In this document: positions 16,615 to 24,870 of the stretch, piece after piece
How the letters are laid out: each line of letters begins with the position of its first letter
Position numbering within the stretch: the stretch's first letter is position 1
Source: Trinickia fusca
GTDB lineage: Bacteria; Pseudomonadota; Gammaproteobacteria; Burkholderiales; Burkholderiaceae
Reading direction: 5' to 3'
DNA: 64,000 bases
Assembly: GCF_003628145.1 (NCBI RefSeq)
Contig: NZ_RBZV01000006.1
Location: 220,875 to 284,874, forward strand
Translations under genes and position numbers: made by a program
The notes under the pieces: model-generated
Told to the model about the DNA's origin: nothing
Databases searched by the model: none
What the model saw: the letters and a program-made list of their open reading frames with translations, nothing else

Positions 16615-18591
16615 ATGAAACAGCCGCTGCTCCAGCTGACGAACGTCACGCGCTGCTTTCCGTCCGGTGACAAGCCCTTCGTGGCGCTAAAGAGCGTGAC
16701 TTTGTCGATCTCGGCCGGCGAAATCGTAGCGATCATCGGCTCATCCGGATCTGGCAAATCGACGCTGATGAACATTCTCGGCTGCCTCGACCGTCCGAGT
16801 TCGGGCAGCTATCGCGTCGGCGGACGGGAGACCGACAAGCTCGATGCCGACGAACTCGCACGGCTACGCCGCGAGCATTTCGGCTTCATCTTCCAGCGTT
16901 ATCACCTGCTGCCTCATCTGAGCGCAACTGAAAACGTAGCGATGCCGGCCATCTATACAGGGAGCACGCGCACCGAGCGCCATGCACGCGCGAACCGCCT
17001 GCTTGGGCGCCTCGGACTCGCAGACCGCTTGGAGCGCCGGCCGAACCAGCTGTCAGGCGGCCAGCAGCAGCGCGTGAGCATCGCCCGAGCGTTGATGAAC
17101 GGCGGTCAGGTGATCCTCGCCGACGAGCCGACTGGCGCGCTCGACTCGAAGAGCGGCCAGGACGTGATCGAGATTCTGCGCGAGCTCAACACCCTCGGTC
17201 ATACGGTGATCATCGTCACGCACGATGCCCGCGTCGCCGCACACGCTCGACGCATCATCGAGATCAGCGACGGCGAGATCGTCTCGGACCAGCCTAATCC
17301 GAACTACCGGGATATCGAGGCGCTACCCGGGGAGCGCCGCCATGCCGAACCTATATCGGGCGACTCGCACAGCGCGAAGCGTCCCCTATCGGCCACGGCC
17401 CGCTTCGCCGAAGCGTTCCGCATGGCTTGGGCCGCGCTCGCATCGCATCGGCTGCGCACGCTGCTGACGATGCTGGGCATCGTCATCGGTATCACCTCCG
17501 TCGTGTCGGTCATGGCAATCGGCGAAGGTGCCAAACGATACGTGCTCGACGAGATCAACAGTATCGGGACGAACACGATCAATATCTATCCGGGCGAGGA
17601 TTGGGGCGACAGCCGAGCGGCCGCGATCCAGACACTCGTGCCCGCGGACGCTGCCGCACTCGCCGAACAACGCTACATCGACGGAGCGACGCCGGAGACC
17701 TCGCGCACGCTACTGCTCCGCTACCGCAGCGTCGACGTCAACGCACTCGTCAATGGCGTCGGCGACCGCTTCTTCGACGTGCGCGGGATCAGGATGGCGC
17801 AAGGCATCGGTTTCAGCGAAGACAACATGCGGCGTCAGGCGCAGGTCGCCGTCATCGACCAGAATACGCGACGCAAGCTGTTCGGCACGAGCAGGAATCC
17901 GCTCGGCGAGGTAATCCTGGTCGACAACCTGCCATGCGTAGTAATCGGCGTGACGGCCGACAAGAAAAACGCATTCGGCAACATGAAGAGCCTGAACGTC
18001 TGGGTGCCGTACACGACCGCGAGCGGGCGCCTGTTCGGTCAGCCCCACCTCGACGGCATTACCGTGCGGGTGCGTGAGGGCCAGCCGAGCCACGCTGCCG
18101 AACACAGTCTCACGCAATTGATGACGCAACGACACGGCCGTAAGGACTTCTTTACCTACAACGTGGACGACGTCGTCAAGACCGTCGAAAAGACTGGCCA
18201 GTCGCTGACGCTGCTGTTATCGCTGATCGCGGTCATCTCGCTCGTGGTCGGTGGCATCGGCGTCATGAACATCATGCTCGTGTCGGTGACCGAGCGCACG
18301 CGCGAGATCGGCATACGGATGGCGGTCGGTGCGCGTCAGGCCGACATCATGCAGCAATTCCTCGTCGAAGCCGTCATGGTGTGCCTGATTGGTGGCGCGC
18401 TCGGGATCGCGATGTCGTTCGGCGTCAGCGCCGTCTTCTCGCTGTTCGTCCATCAGTGGCGCATGGTGTTCTCCAGCGCCGCGATCGCGTCGGCGTTTCT
18501 CTGCTCGACGCTGATCGGCGTCGTGTTCGGCTTCATCCCCGCGCGCAACGCGTCGCGGCTCGATCCCATCGATGCGCTAGCGCGCGACTGA
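16615..18591 (+). CDS. macB: MacB-type ABC transporter (ATPase plus permease)
   Basis: A 658-residue protein with the MacB order: N-terminal ATPase (~1-230), first transmembrane helix (~275-300, [19 protein letters not shown]), a periplasmic domain, and three C-terminal helices including the [24 protein letters not shown] motif of FtsX-like permeases. Walker A is GSSGSGKST, the signature LSGGQQQR, Walker [13 protein letters not shown]. Start is ATG 16615, with AAGGA nine bases upstream; an upstream GTG at 16609 overlaps the macA stop but sits too close to that site. It acts with macA and the following outer membrane factor. Confidence 0.93.
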   Translation: MKQPLLQLTNVTRCFPSGDKPFVALKSVTLSISAGEIVAIIGSSGSGKSTLMNILGCLDRPSSGSYRVGGRETDKLDADELARLRREHFGFIFQRYHLLPHLSATENVAMPAIYTGSTRTERHARANRLLGRLGLADRLERRPNQLSGGQQQRVSIARALMNGGQVILADEPTGALDSKSGQDVIEILRELNTLGHTVIIVTHDARVAAHARRIIEISDGEIVSDQPNPNYRDIEALPGERRHAEPISGDSHSAKRPLSATARFAEAFRMAWAALASHRLRTLLTMLGIVIGITSVVSVMAIGEGAKRYVLDEINSIGTNTINIYPGEDWGDSRAAAIQTLVPADAAALAEQRYIDGATPETSRTLLLRYRSVDVNALVNGVGDRFFDVRGIRMAQGIGFSEDNMRRQAQVAVIDQNTRRKLFGTSRNPLGEVILVDNLPCVVIGVTADKKNAFGNMKSLNVWVPYTTASGRLFGQPHLDGITVRVREGQPSHAAEHSLTQLMTQRHGRKDFFTYNVDDVVKTVEKTGQSLTLLLSLIAVISLVVGGIGVMNIMLVSVTERTREIGIRMAVGARQADIMQQFLVEAVMVCLIGGALGIAMSFGVSAVFSLFVHQWRMVFSSAAIASAFLCSTLIGVVFGFIPARNASRLDPIDALARD

Positions 18592-18603
18592 GGTAATGCG
18601 GTG

Positions 18604-19998
18604 ATGCTTACGTTCTCCCATTCGCTCCGCTGCAAGTCGCTGCTTGTGCCATTGCTTGTCTGCGTGACCGTGCTGTCGGGCTGCGCGACGTCACGTGACG
18701 TACCCATGCTCATTGCCGACATGCCATCGCGCTGGATGGCCACCGTCATGCAACAAGCAGCCGCTCCACGCGACGACTGGTGGCGCGCGTTCGGCGACCC
18801 TGCACTCGATCGTTTGATCGAGGATGCGCTACGCACGAACAATGACCTCGCGGTCGCGGCGATCCGTGTCTACCGCGCACAACTGCAAGCAGGGCTCGCC
18901 GACACGAACCTCACGCCGAACGTGACGCTGCGCGCCTCGAGCGACGTGTCTCGTACACTCGACACGAATGACACGAGCCGCGCTGCCAGTATCAGAGGCA
19001 CGCTCGGTTATGAACTCGATCTGTGGGGCAAGCTCGCGGCCCAGCGTGACGTGGCGCGCTGGGCGCTTGAAGCTACTCAGGCTGAATGCGACGCCGCCCG
19101 GCTTTCGCTGATAGGCACCACGGCATCGCTGTACTGGCGGATCGGCTATCTGAATCGGCTGATCGCGCTTGGCGATGCCAACGTTGCGGACGCGGAGCGC
19201 ACGCTCGCCATCGTGCGGTCGCGCTACGCGGCGGGGGCTTTGTCAGGACTCGACGTCGCGCAAGCCGAGCAGGATCTGTCAGTGCAACGCGCGACGCAAA
19301 CCCAATGGCTTCGGCAGCGCACTGAAAGCCGCAATGCGCTGGCGATTTTGTTCGACAGACCACCGAACACGGTGGCCGGCGAGCCGACGACACTACCCGA
19401 CAGAGCGCTCCCCGACATCGCTGCGGGCTTGCCGGCCGAACTGCTCAGTCGCCGACCCGACTTGCGTGTGGCCGAATCGCAGTTACGTGAATCGCTCGCG
19501 AACGTCGACGTTGTGCGTACGAGCTTCTATCCGTCGTTCACGCTGACGGGCACTGCCGGGACAACGAGTGTCAGTCTTGCTCGCGTACTTCAGAATCCCG
19601 TCGGTACGCTTGGTGTCGGCCTTGCGCTGCCATTCGTCGAATGGAACACCATGCAGCTTCAGATCAAGGTGTCCAAGACGCAATATGAAGAAGCAGTCGT
19701 TCGCTTCCGGCAAAACCTGTATCGCGCACTCGCGGAGGTCGAGAATGGGTTAGCGGCACGCGAACAGTTCGATCGTGAGGCCAACGACCTGCAGCAATCG
19801 CTCTCGCAGGCACAACGTGCCGAGGCGATCGCGAAGGCTCGATTCCGCGCACGCGCGACCGGCGTGCAGCCGTGGCTCGATCAGCAGCAGCGGCTGCGTG
19901 ACGCACAGCGTGCGATGGCGCTCAATACGCTAAACCGGTTGCGGGTGCGGATGGAACTGTTTCAAGCGCTTGGGGGAGGCGCGGCGCCATCGGCTTAA
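18604..19998 (+). CDS. Outer membrane efflux lipoprotein (NodT/OprM family)
   Basis: A 464-residue outer membrane factor of the NodT/OprM type. It has a lipoprotein signal peptide ending in the lipobox LSGC (Cys ~28), followed by two outer-membrane-efflux repeats. Typical blocks are DDWWRAFGDPALDRLIEDAL, GYELDLWGKLAAQRDVARW and AELLSRRPDLRVAESQLR. Trimeric channels of this kind complete tripartite pumps. It is the last gene of the macA-macB operon (12 bp after macB). Start ATG 18604 is preferred over GTG 18601 by the position of GAGG upstream. A short gap to convergent minus-strand genes follows. Confidence 0.93.
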   Translation: MLTFSHSLRCKSLLVPLLVCVTVLSGCATSRDVPMLIADMPSRWMATVMQQAAAPRDDWWRAFGDPALDRLIEDALRTNNDLAVAAIRVYRAQLQAGLADTNLTPNVTLRASSDVSRTLDTNDTSRAASIRGTLGYELDLWGKLAAQRDVARWALEATQAECDAARLSLIGTTASLYWRIGYLNRLIALGDANVADAERTLAIVRSRYAAGALSGLDVAQAEQDLSVQRATQTQWLRQRTESRNALAILFDRPPNTVAGEPTTLPDRALPDIAAGLPAELLSRRPDLRVAESQLRESLANVDVVRTSFYPSFTLTGTAGTTSVSLARVLQNPVGTLGVGLALPFVEWNTMQLQIKVSKTQYEEAVVRFRQNLYRALAEVENGLAAREQFDREANDLQQSLSQAQRAEAIAKARFRARATGVQPWLDQQQRLRDAQRAMALNTLNRLRVRMELFQALGGGAAPSA

Positions 19999-20051
19999 AC
20001 ACCTCCCGGCGCCGCGTTGGTGTCCCATTACCTCCCCCCAATATCAGTGGG

Positions 20052-21005
20052 TTAGTAGAGGCGACGTGCCCAGAAGAATTGGTATGTCTTTGCGGTTTTT
20101 TTGGAAAACCAAGAGCCAGTAATCGACTCGCCTGCAACCTTGCCAGCCATAGTAGCGGTTACTTGCGCGGACTGGTCGTCTTCCGGAGAAAGCTCGTTCA
20201 ACTTCAATTCGTTTCCAGTCAACTGTCCATTGACAGGTATTCCGACGCCCCTGCTGACGTAAAAGTAGCTACCGTCCAGTTTCCCCTCCGCATTCAAGAC
20301 TCGAAGAGTGACGTCCACCCAAGCTGATTTTCCAATCCATCCCCCATAGCGCATGTTCTCCCCTGTCAAACCGCAGTTGTTCAAGCACAACAGTGCGCCA
20401 GCGTCCGGTTCGGTATTATCGGCAAAAAGATACGTCGAGGAGCTGCGATTTCCTTTTTCGTAAATAGGAATCTCGACAACCAGTCCCTTTGATCGGGCCG
20501 CTCTTACCGAATCTGCGTTACCTACATCCTGGTGCTCAGCATTTGGCGTGCTTCCGCATAACGCTGCCACCGCGGACTCGAACGGGCCGCCCTTCGCGTC
20601 CAGGCTGATGGCACCTCTACATTCATATCCGCTCCATTCGATCTTTGCAGGTGTCATCGTAAAGGATCTCGACAGCGAAATGACGCGATTAGCAGTTACG
20701 TGGTCGTCGCTATATGTAAAGACGAGTGCATCCCAGTTTCTCGATGATGATGTGTTGCTTCGCTCAAGAATATACTCACCCCCACTTTTCAGCAGGGTGT
20801 AACTATCGAATACTGTAGCTTTCAAAGGCTTAGCAAACAGGGATGCCCGAGATTTTGCGTCCACAAGATGCCCCTCCTCGTCCAACCGTACAGGACACGC
20901 ATTTGCCATGCACACTACCAGGCCTGGAAGTTGATAAGGCGTCGCAGCTTGCGAAAATATCGCCCACAGCACAATTCCGACTCCCACCCAGATTTTCTTC
21001 CCCAT
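20052..21005 (-). CDS. Putative immunity protein for the adjacent GH19 effector
   Basis: A 317-residue exported protein with a clear signal peptide (KKIWVGVGIVLWAIFSQAATP). I do not recognise a family. It has several Cys (ACPV, CRGAI, LCLNNCG), which suggests disulfides in the periplasm. Two things point to immunity: it immediately follows a peptidoglycan-targeting effector end, and its N-terminal YQLPGLVVC is echoed by the small remnant at 27404-27532 (YQLPGLIEC), which sits among other immunity genes. The start ATG 21005 has AAGGA at good distance; the gene start lies inside the 3' end of the effector frame (91-bp overlap). Function is inferred from position. Confidence 0.6.
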   Translation of the reverse strand: MGKKIWVGVGIVLWAIFSQAATPYQLPGLVVCMANACPVRLDEEGHLVDAKSRASLFAKPLKATVFDSYTLLKSGGEYILERSNTSSSRNWDALVFTYSDDHVTANRVISLSRSFTMTPAKIEWSGYECRGAISLDAKGGPFESAVAALCGSTPNAEHQDVGNADSVRAARSKGLVVEIPIYEKGNRSSSTYLFADNTEPDAGALLCLNNCGLTGENMRYGGWIGKSAWVDVTLRVLNAEGKLDGSYFYVSRGVGIPVNGQLTGNELKLNELSPEDDQSAQVTATMAGKVAGESITGSWFSKKTAKTYQFFWARRLY

Positions 21006-22108
21006 CGAGTTTCCTTAATTATCTTTTCAAATCTTTGCGCATAGTACGCGAACTGAGATGCCTTATCGCTCCCATTGATTATAGCGCGCGCCACAACGTA
21101 GTCCGGATTCGCCCCATCAAGATAGTCAGACAGGCCTTGCCCCGAAAACAAGCCATCCCGCATCCCGAGCATCATAATCTTCACCGCGAGCGCAAGCTCG
21201 AGCACTCTGTCCGGATTCGCGGTCAAATCAGTGCCCGAAACACCTGAAAATTTTGCATAGGTCTTTTTGAACGTCAACTGCACAAGACCACGACCTCGGT
21301 ACTTAAATCCATCGCCGACCTCCGTATTGCCCATCGAGATAGCCCTAGCTCGATGCTTCGCGGTTGCCGTCGTCCCACAACCATAGTTCTGCTCCGCATC
21401 GGCATACGAGATGTGCTCCACAAACGGACCAAAAAAGACGCCCCGGATAAAATCATATGACTCGACACGAGCGGTGGCAAGCATATAAGCTAGATAGCGA
21501 TTGTTGCATTCTTTGAAGTAACTCGGGTACTGAGCAAGCATTTCGGCAAGCAATTTTTTTAGATTACCCGACGACTCATCATTGAGAGGAGGTATTTTTT
21601 TATGAGCACCACCCTCAAACCAACCGAACTCTTCCTGGTGTTGAATCTTGTACTTCTCACAGAATGCATCGATATTAATACAGGTGCAATTTCCCGAAAA
21701 ATTTAAAATCAGTGCAATCGGATGAATATGGTATACGACGGGGCTTGATGGAAATCCAGCCACTTTCCCTTTGACGTCGCTCCACCACTGCAGCTTCTTG
21801 ATACGCTGCAGCTCGCACTTCCAGTTCTCCTGCGCATTCTTCATGAGCGGCGTAAGCGCCTCCCAGCGCGACATGTCACCGCCCCATTCACTCTCGTACC
21901 GAAGAATCACATGCGAAAGCTCTGAGGCAAGCCAGCGCTCGCGCATAGCCTGTTGGAGTTTCCCCGCCGTCACAACCGAGCCCGACGCCGCATTTGCGCT
22001 GCTGTGGTCTCCGCTCGACAAGCGGCTCACCGTCTTTTCGAGGTGCAGCAACAGAGCACTGCCATTCGCCGCCTGCGCCGAGGGTTCGAACTCGTGCTGC
22101 TCACTCAA
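20915..22108 (-). CDS. Headless T6SS effector cassette with GH19 chitinase/muramidase-like end
   Basis: A 397-residue frame beginning MSEQHEFEPSAQAANGSALL. Residues 1-~125 are nearly identical to an internal segment of the VgrG-linked effector at 28491-31172; the rest differs. The C-terminal part is a GH19-type lysozyme/chitinase domain: LAYMLATARVESYDF holds a likely catalytic Glu, FVEHISYADAEQNYG a second, and FKYRGRGLVQLTFKKTY is the substrate-cleft motif. Homology to the full effector continues upstream of the ATG to 22156 and then stops at an IS3 remnant, so the delivery part has been lost. It could be silent, or serve as a donor for recombination into the live effector. The last ~30 residues overlap the downstream gene and may be non-native. 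Confidence 0.75.
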   Translation of the reverse strand: MSEQHEFEPSAQAANGSALLLHLEKTVSRLSSGDHSSANAASGSVVTAGKLQQAMRERWLASELSHVILRYESEWGGDMSRWEALTPLMKNAQENWKCELQRIKKLQWWSDVKGKVAGFPSSPVVYHIHPIALILNFSGNCTCINIDAFCEKYKIQHQEEFGWFEGGAHKKIPPLNDESSGNLKKLLAEMLAQYPSYFKECNNRYLAYMLATARVESYDFIRGVFFGPFVEHISYADAEQNYGCGTTATAKHRARAISMGNTEVGDGFKYRGRGLVQLTFKKTYAKFSGVSGTDLTANPDRVLELALAVKIMMLGMRDGLFSGQGLSDYLDGANPDYVVARAIINGSDKASQFAYYAQRFEKIIKETRWGRKSGWESELCCGRYFRKLRRLINFQAW

Positions 22109-22156
22109 GTTGGCCGATCCGGTGGGAACAAGATTGCGTCGGAACGCGTCGCTAAG
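21712..22156. repeat. Direct repeat copy 1 of the effector linker region
   Basis: This 445-bp block matches 29111-29555 with only scattered substitutions and no net length change. It encodes the conserved segment (LEKTVSRLSSG to YHIHPIA) that joins effector heads to their toxic ends. At 22156 the match ends sharply where IS3-like sequence begins; at 21712 it ends where the two toxic domains diverge. Confidence 0.88.
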
Positions 22157-22159
22157 AAC

Positions 22160-22332
22160 GCGAGCTCTATCAAGACGGCAGCCTCTCGGCGGACAGTTCG
22201 GGTGAGGAAGTCGTGCCGGCCTCAGAGTTGGCTGACGCGCTCAAGCAAAGCAAGGAACTGTAACGGCTTCTGGGCAAAAAGACGGGCGAGGTGGGGATTC
22301 TGTGCGAAGCCGTGGAGTATGGCCGAGCAAAA
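22160..22332 (+). pseudogene. IS3-family orfA (transposase helper) remnant
   Basis: Reading on the plus strand gives [20 protein letters not shown], then [12 protein letters not shown], a stop (TAA 22261-22263), then RLLGKKTGEVGILCEAVEYG. This is the middle and end of OrfA of IS3-type elements, which normally reads ...[25 protein letters not shown]. Both ends are missing, an internal stop is present, and no OrfB or inverted repeats were found. It abuts the 5' break of the headless effector cassette, so an IS insertion followed by deletion is a plausible cause. Confidence 0.75.
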
Positions 22333-22780
22333 ATGTATGGTCCGCTGCGGCTTTGCAAGCGAGCGCCGTCAGACGAGACAGTTTGCGTAAATGTATCCGG
22401 CCTCCCGCGAGTAAGCCGCTTTTGGCAGCAAGGCCATGATGGAATATGCGCGCTCGATTCCCAATAAGTGGACCGACATCAAAGGCCGCTGTCTGCCCCG
22501 AGTTTACCGAACGCCGGCGCGCTGTTTCGTCATCAATTGCGCGTCTGCAAAACTTGACGAGCGATCGGCAGCCTACTGTGCTTGTGGCTGCCTCAGATAA
22601 AACGTTCTTCACTGCGACTTAATGACAATCGCGATAGGCATACATTTTGAGATATGATTGTCGACGTGGAAAGCCGTCCCGAGTCATGCCTAACGTCCCA
22701 ACAATACTAGGGTGGCGAGACACATTGCATGGACAATTAAAACAAAAACGGAGAACGCTGAGGGCGGCGATCATATCTAT
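22333..22780. other. Gene-free stretch upstream of the helicase operon
   Basis: About 450 bp between the IS3 remnant and the helicase start. No recognisable gene is present. The part from ~22600 to 22760 is AT-rich and probably carries the promoter of the helicase/ADP-ribosyltransferase operon. A GTG start at 22712 would extend the helicase by 23 residues, but these do not look like part of the family. Confidence 0.5.
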
Positions 22781-24181
22781 ATGGCATTGCCAAAACCAAT
22801 AGGAAAACAGCTAGAAGTGGTGTGCCTGCCTGCAACAGGGCAGCACGTGGTGCTCGGTACCGCGGGTAGCGGCAAGACCACGATGGCTATAGCGCGTGCA
22901 AGGTATCTGACGAACAGTTTGCTTCCCGACGCGGGCCGTACCTTGATTGTCACGTATAACAAGGCTCTGATGAATTACATCAACAGCTTTGGGAGCGAAA
23001 TCCCCGCAGATGTTGACGTTCGGAATTACCACCGCTTTGCCAGGGGTTATCTCAAGTCCCGTGGCGAGCTGCCCGACGGGTGTCTCGCAGCACCGAAGCA
23101 GCGCAAAGACCTCATCGAACAGGCCATCGAAGATGTCAAAGAGGACTACGAAGACCACTCCTTCTTCCGTCGGCCGTTGAAGTTCTTCCTTGACGAGATA
23201 CAGTGGTTGAACGGACGCAACATCGAGTCGGTCGACCGTTACAACGAAGTAACTCGTACAGGTCGAGCTTCGGCACAGATGAATCGCGTATTGCGGCCCA
23301 TCATGTGGGAGATCCTCGAGCGCTACCGGGAGTTGAGAGCGGAGCGTGGGAAGCTCTACGACATGGATGACATAGCGGCAGCGGTGTCGGCTTCGCTCGA
23401 AAGGGACAAGCGCCCGAGGCTGTACAAGCACGTCATCATCGACGAAGGACAGGACCTCTCACTCGAGATGATTCGGTCTTTGACGAAGGCCATCCCGCCG
23501 GACGGTTCCATTACATTCTTCGGGGATGTGGCGCAGCGAATCTATGGCCATGGCCGTGGAATGAGCTGGCGTGAGGCAGGCTTTCAAACACGGCAGGTAT
23601 GGCGTTTCGAACAAAATTACCGAAACACGCGAAATATCGCCAATCTGGCCGTTGCCGTGTCCGATATGCCATATTTTTTGGGCGGCCAGGACATGATTGC
23701 GCCGATTGTTTCCGCGGCAGACGGGCCGAAACCGGCACTCGTTCACTTCGCTGACCCGGAAAAGGAGCGCGAACTAGTCGGTACCATAGTGCAGAGCCGT
23801 TACCGGACTCAAAGCGTGGCGGTTTTGCTGCGCACCCACGAGAAGATTCGCGAAATCAGCCCGTATTTGCCGGAAGACGCGGTGCAACTGAAGGAAGAGG
23901 GCGCGAACTGGACGGTCGGGCATGGGGCCTACTTTGGCACGTACCATTCGGCCAAGGGTCTTGAGTTTGACCTGGTAATCCTTCCCTTCCTGTCCAGCGC
24001 CGAGATACCAAACCTGGAAGACATCGAGGCGGATGAGGTGGACGAGATACTCGCCGAAGACGGCAGGCTCATCTATGTGGGCATCACGCGGGCAAAAACC
24101 TCCCTGGTGCTCACCTACACGGGAGACGTCACGGAATTGCTGCCCGCAGATGATTCGCTGTACAACCGGAGTTCACGATGA
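22781..24181 (+). CDS. UvrD/Rep-like superfamily 1 helicase or NTPase
   Basis: A 466-residue superfamily 1A protein, short compared with UvrD (~720). Walker A is GTAGSGKT (residues 26-33), motif Ia includes LIVTYNKAL, motif II is DEGQD, motif III GDVAQRIYG, motif IV RFEQNYRNTRNIA, motif V TYHSAKGLEFD and motif VI YVGITRAKTSLVLTY. All motifs for ATP-driven translocation are present, but the 1B/2B subdomains are reduced. It is the first gene of a three-gene operon; its stop overlaps the next start (ATGA, 24178-24181). With an ADP-ribosyltransferase and a hydrolase downstream, it may bind or clear DNA structures as sensor or effector of a defence module. Start ATG 22781 is preferred, GTG 22712 possible. 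Confidence 0.87.
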   Translation: MALPKPIGKQLEVVCLPATGQHVVLGTAGSGKTTMAIARARYLTNSLLPDAGRTLIVTYNKALMNYINSFGSEIPADVDVRNYHRFARGYLKSRGELPDGCLAAPKQRKDLIEQAIEDVKEDYEDHSFFRRPLKFFLDEIQWLNGRNIESVDRYNEVTRTGRASAQMNRVLRPIMWEILERYRELRAERGKLYDMDDIAAAVSASLERDKRPRLYKHVIIDEGQDLSLEMIRSLTKAIPPDGSITFFGDVAQRIYGHGRGMSWREAGFQTRQVWRFEQNYRNTRNIANLAVAVSDMPYFLGGQDMIAPIVSAADGPKPALVHFADPEKERELVGTIVQSRYRTQSVAVLLRTHEKIREISPYLPEDAVQLKEEGANWTVGHGAYFGTYHSAKGLEFDLVILPFLSSAEIPNLEDIEADEVDEILAEDGRLIYVGITRAKTSLVLTYTGDVTELLPADDSLYNRSSR

Positions 24182-24870
24182 CGGTGCATGAAGATATCCT
24201 AAATGATTGCGGCAGGCGGGGCATTACCCGCCTGTGTCACTTTACGCCGTCGCGGAATCTCATCCACGTCTTGGCCTCTGGATATCTGAAGGACCGTCGG
24301 ACGCTCGACATAGAAGCCCGCGACGAGGTCAACCCGACTGACGAATACCGTCTGGACGGACATCTCGACAAGATTTGCTGTTCCGTCGAGTATCCCAACA
24401 GCTACTACCTCGACATCGTGACAAGAAAGGAGCTGGTTTTCCTCGATTGGGTGATACTGTTCATTGACCCCGTGGTGTTGTGGTCACCCGGAACGCTGTT
24501 TTGTCCGCGAAATGCGGCTGCCGAGAACGGCTCGCTGATAGCAGGCGGGTGGCCGGGATACGAATCCATGTTTGCACCACGAGTTCAAGGGGCGGGAGGA
24601 CGAGTTTTCAGGCGCCAGGTCTCACACTTGTCTTGCTCACCTACAGACCTGCAAGCAGAGGTTCTCGTGCCGGGACCCATCCCGATAGAGGCCGTTCAAG
24701 GTATGGCCATGCTAACGGAGAAGCAGGCCCACACTGAGAGAGCGCGTTGGGACACGCTCGGACTGTCGCCGCCGACAGTGCCGACAGTCGTTGCCCCGCT
24801 CCTCTTCGATAAAATGGCGCTGACAAACCACATTTGGACGGGGCGCCGTCCGACTGAGACCGTAGTATGA
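24178..24870 (+). CDS. DarT-like (DUF4433) ADP-ribosyltransferase
   Basis: A 230-residue protein that resembles DarT/DUF4433 enzymes, which attach ADP-ribose to bases of single-stranded DNA. Visible family blocks are RLCHFTPSRNLIHVLASGYL (NAD-binding His21-x-Thr23 type), KICCSVEYPNSYYL, and QAEVLVPGPIPIEAVQGM, in which Glu161 sits where the catalytic Glu of DarT lies. The classic DarT partner, a macrodomain DarG, is absent; instead the next gene is an ADP-ribosylglycohydrolase, overlapping by 4 bp (24867-24870). The gene also overlaps the upstream helicase by 4 bp. DNA versus RNA or protein as target cannot be told. Fold assignment fairly good, chemistry inferred. Confidence 0.75.
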   Translation: MTVHEDILNDCGRRGITRLCHFTPSRNLIHVLASGYLKDRRTLDIEARDEVNPTDEYRLDGHLDKICCSVEYPNSYYLDIVTRKELVFLDWVILFIDPVVLWSPGTLFCPRNAAAENGSLIAGGWPGYESMFAPRVQGAGGRVFRRQVSHLSCSPTDLQAEVLVPGPIPIEAVQGMAMLTEKQAHTERARWDTLGLSPPTVPTVVAPLLFDKMALTNHIWTGRRPTETVV

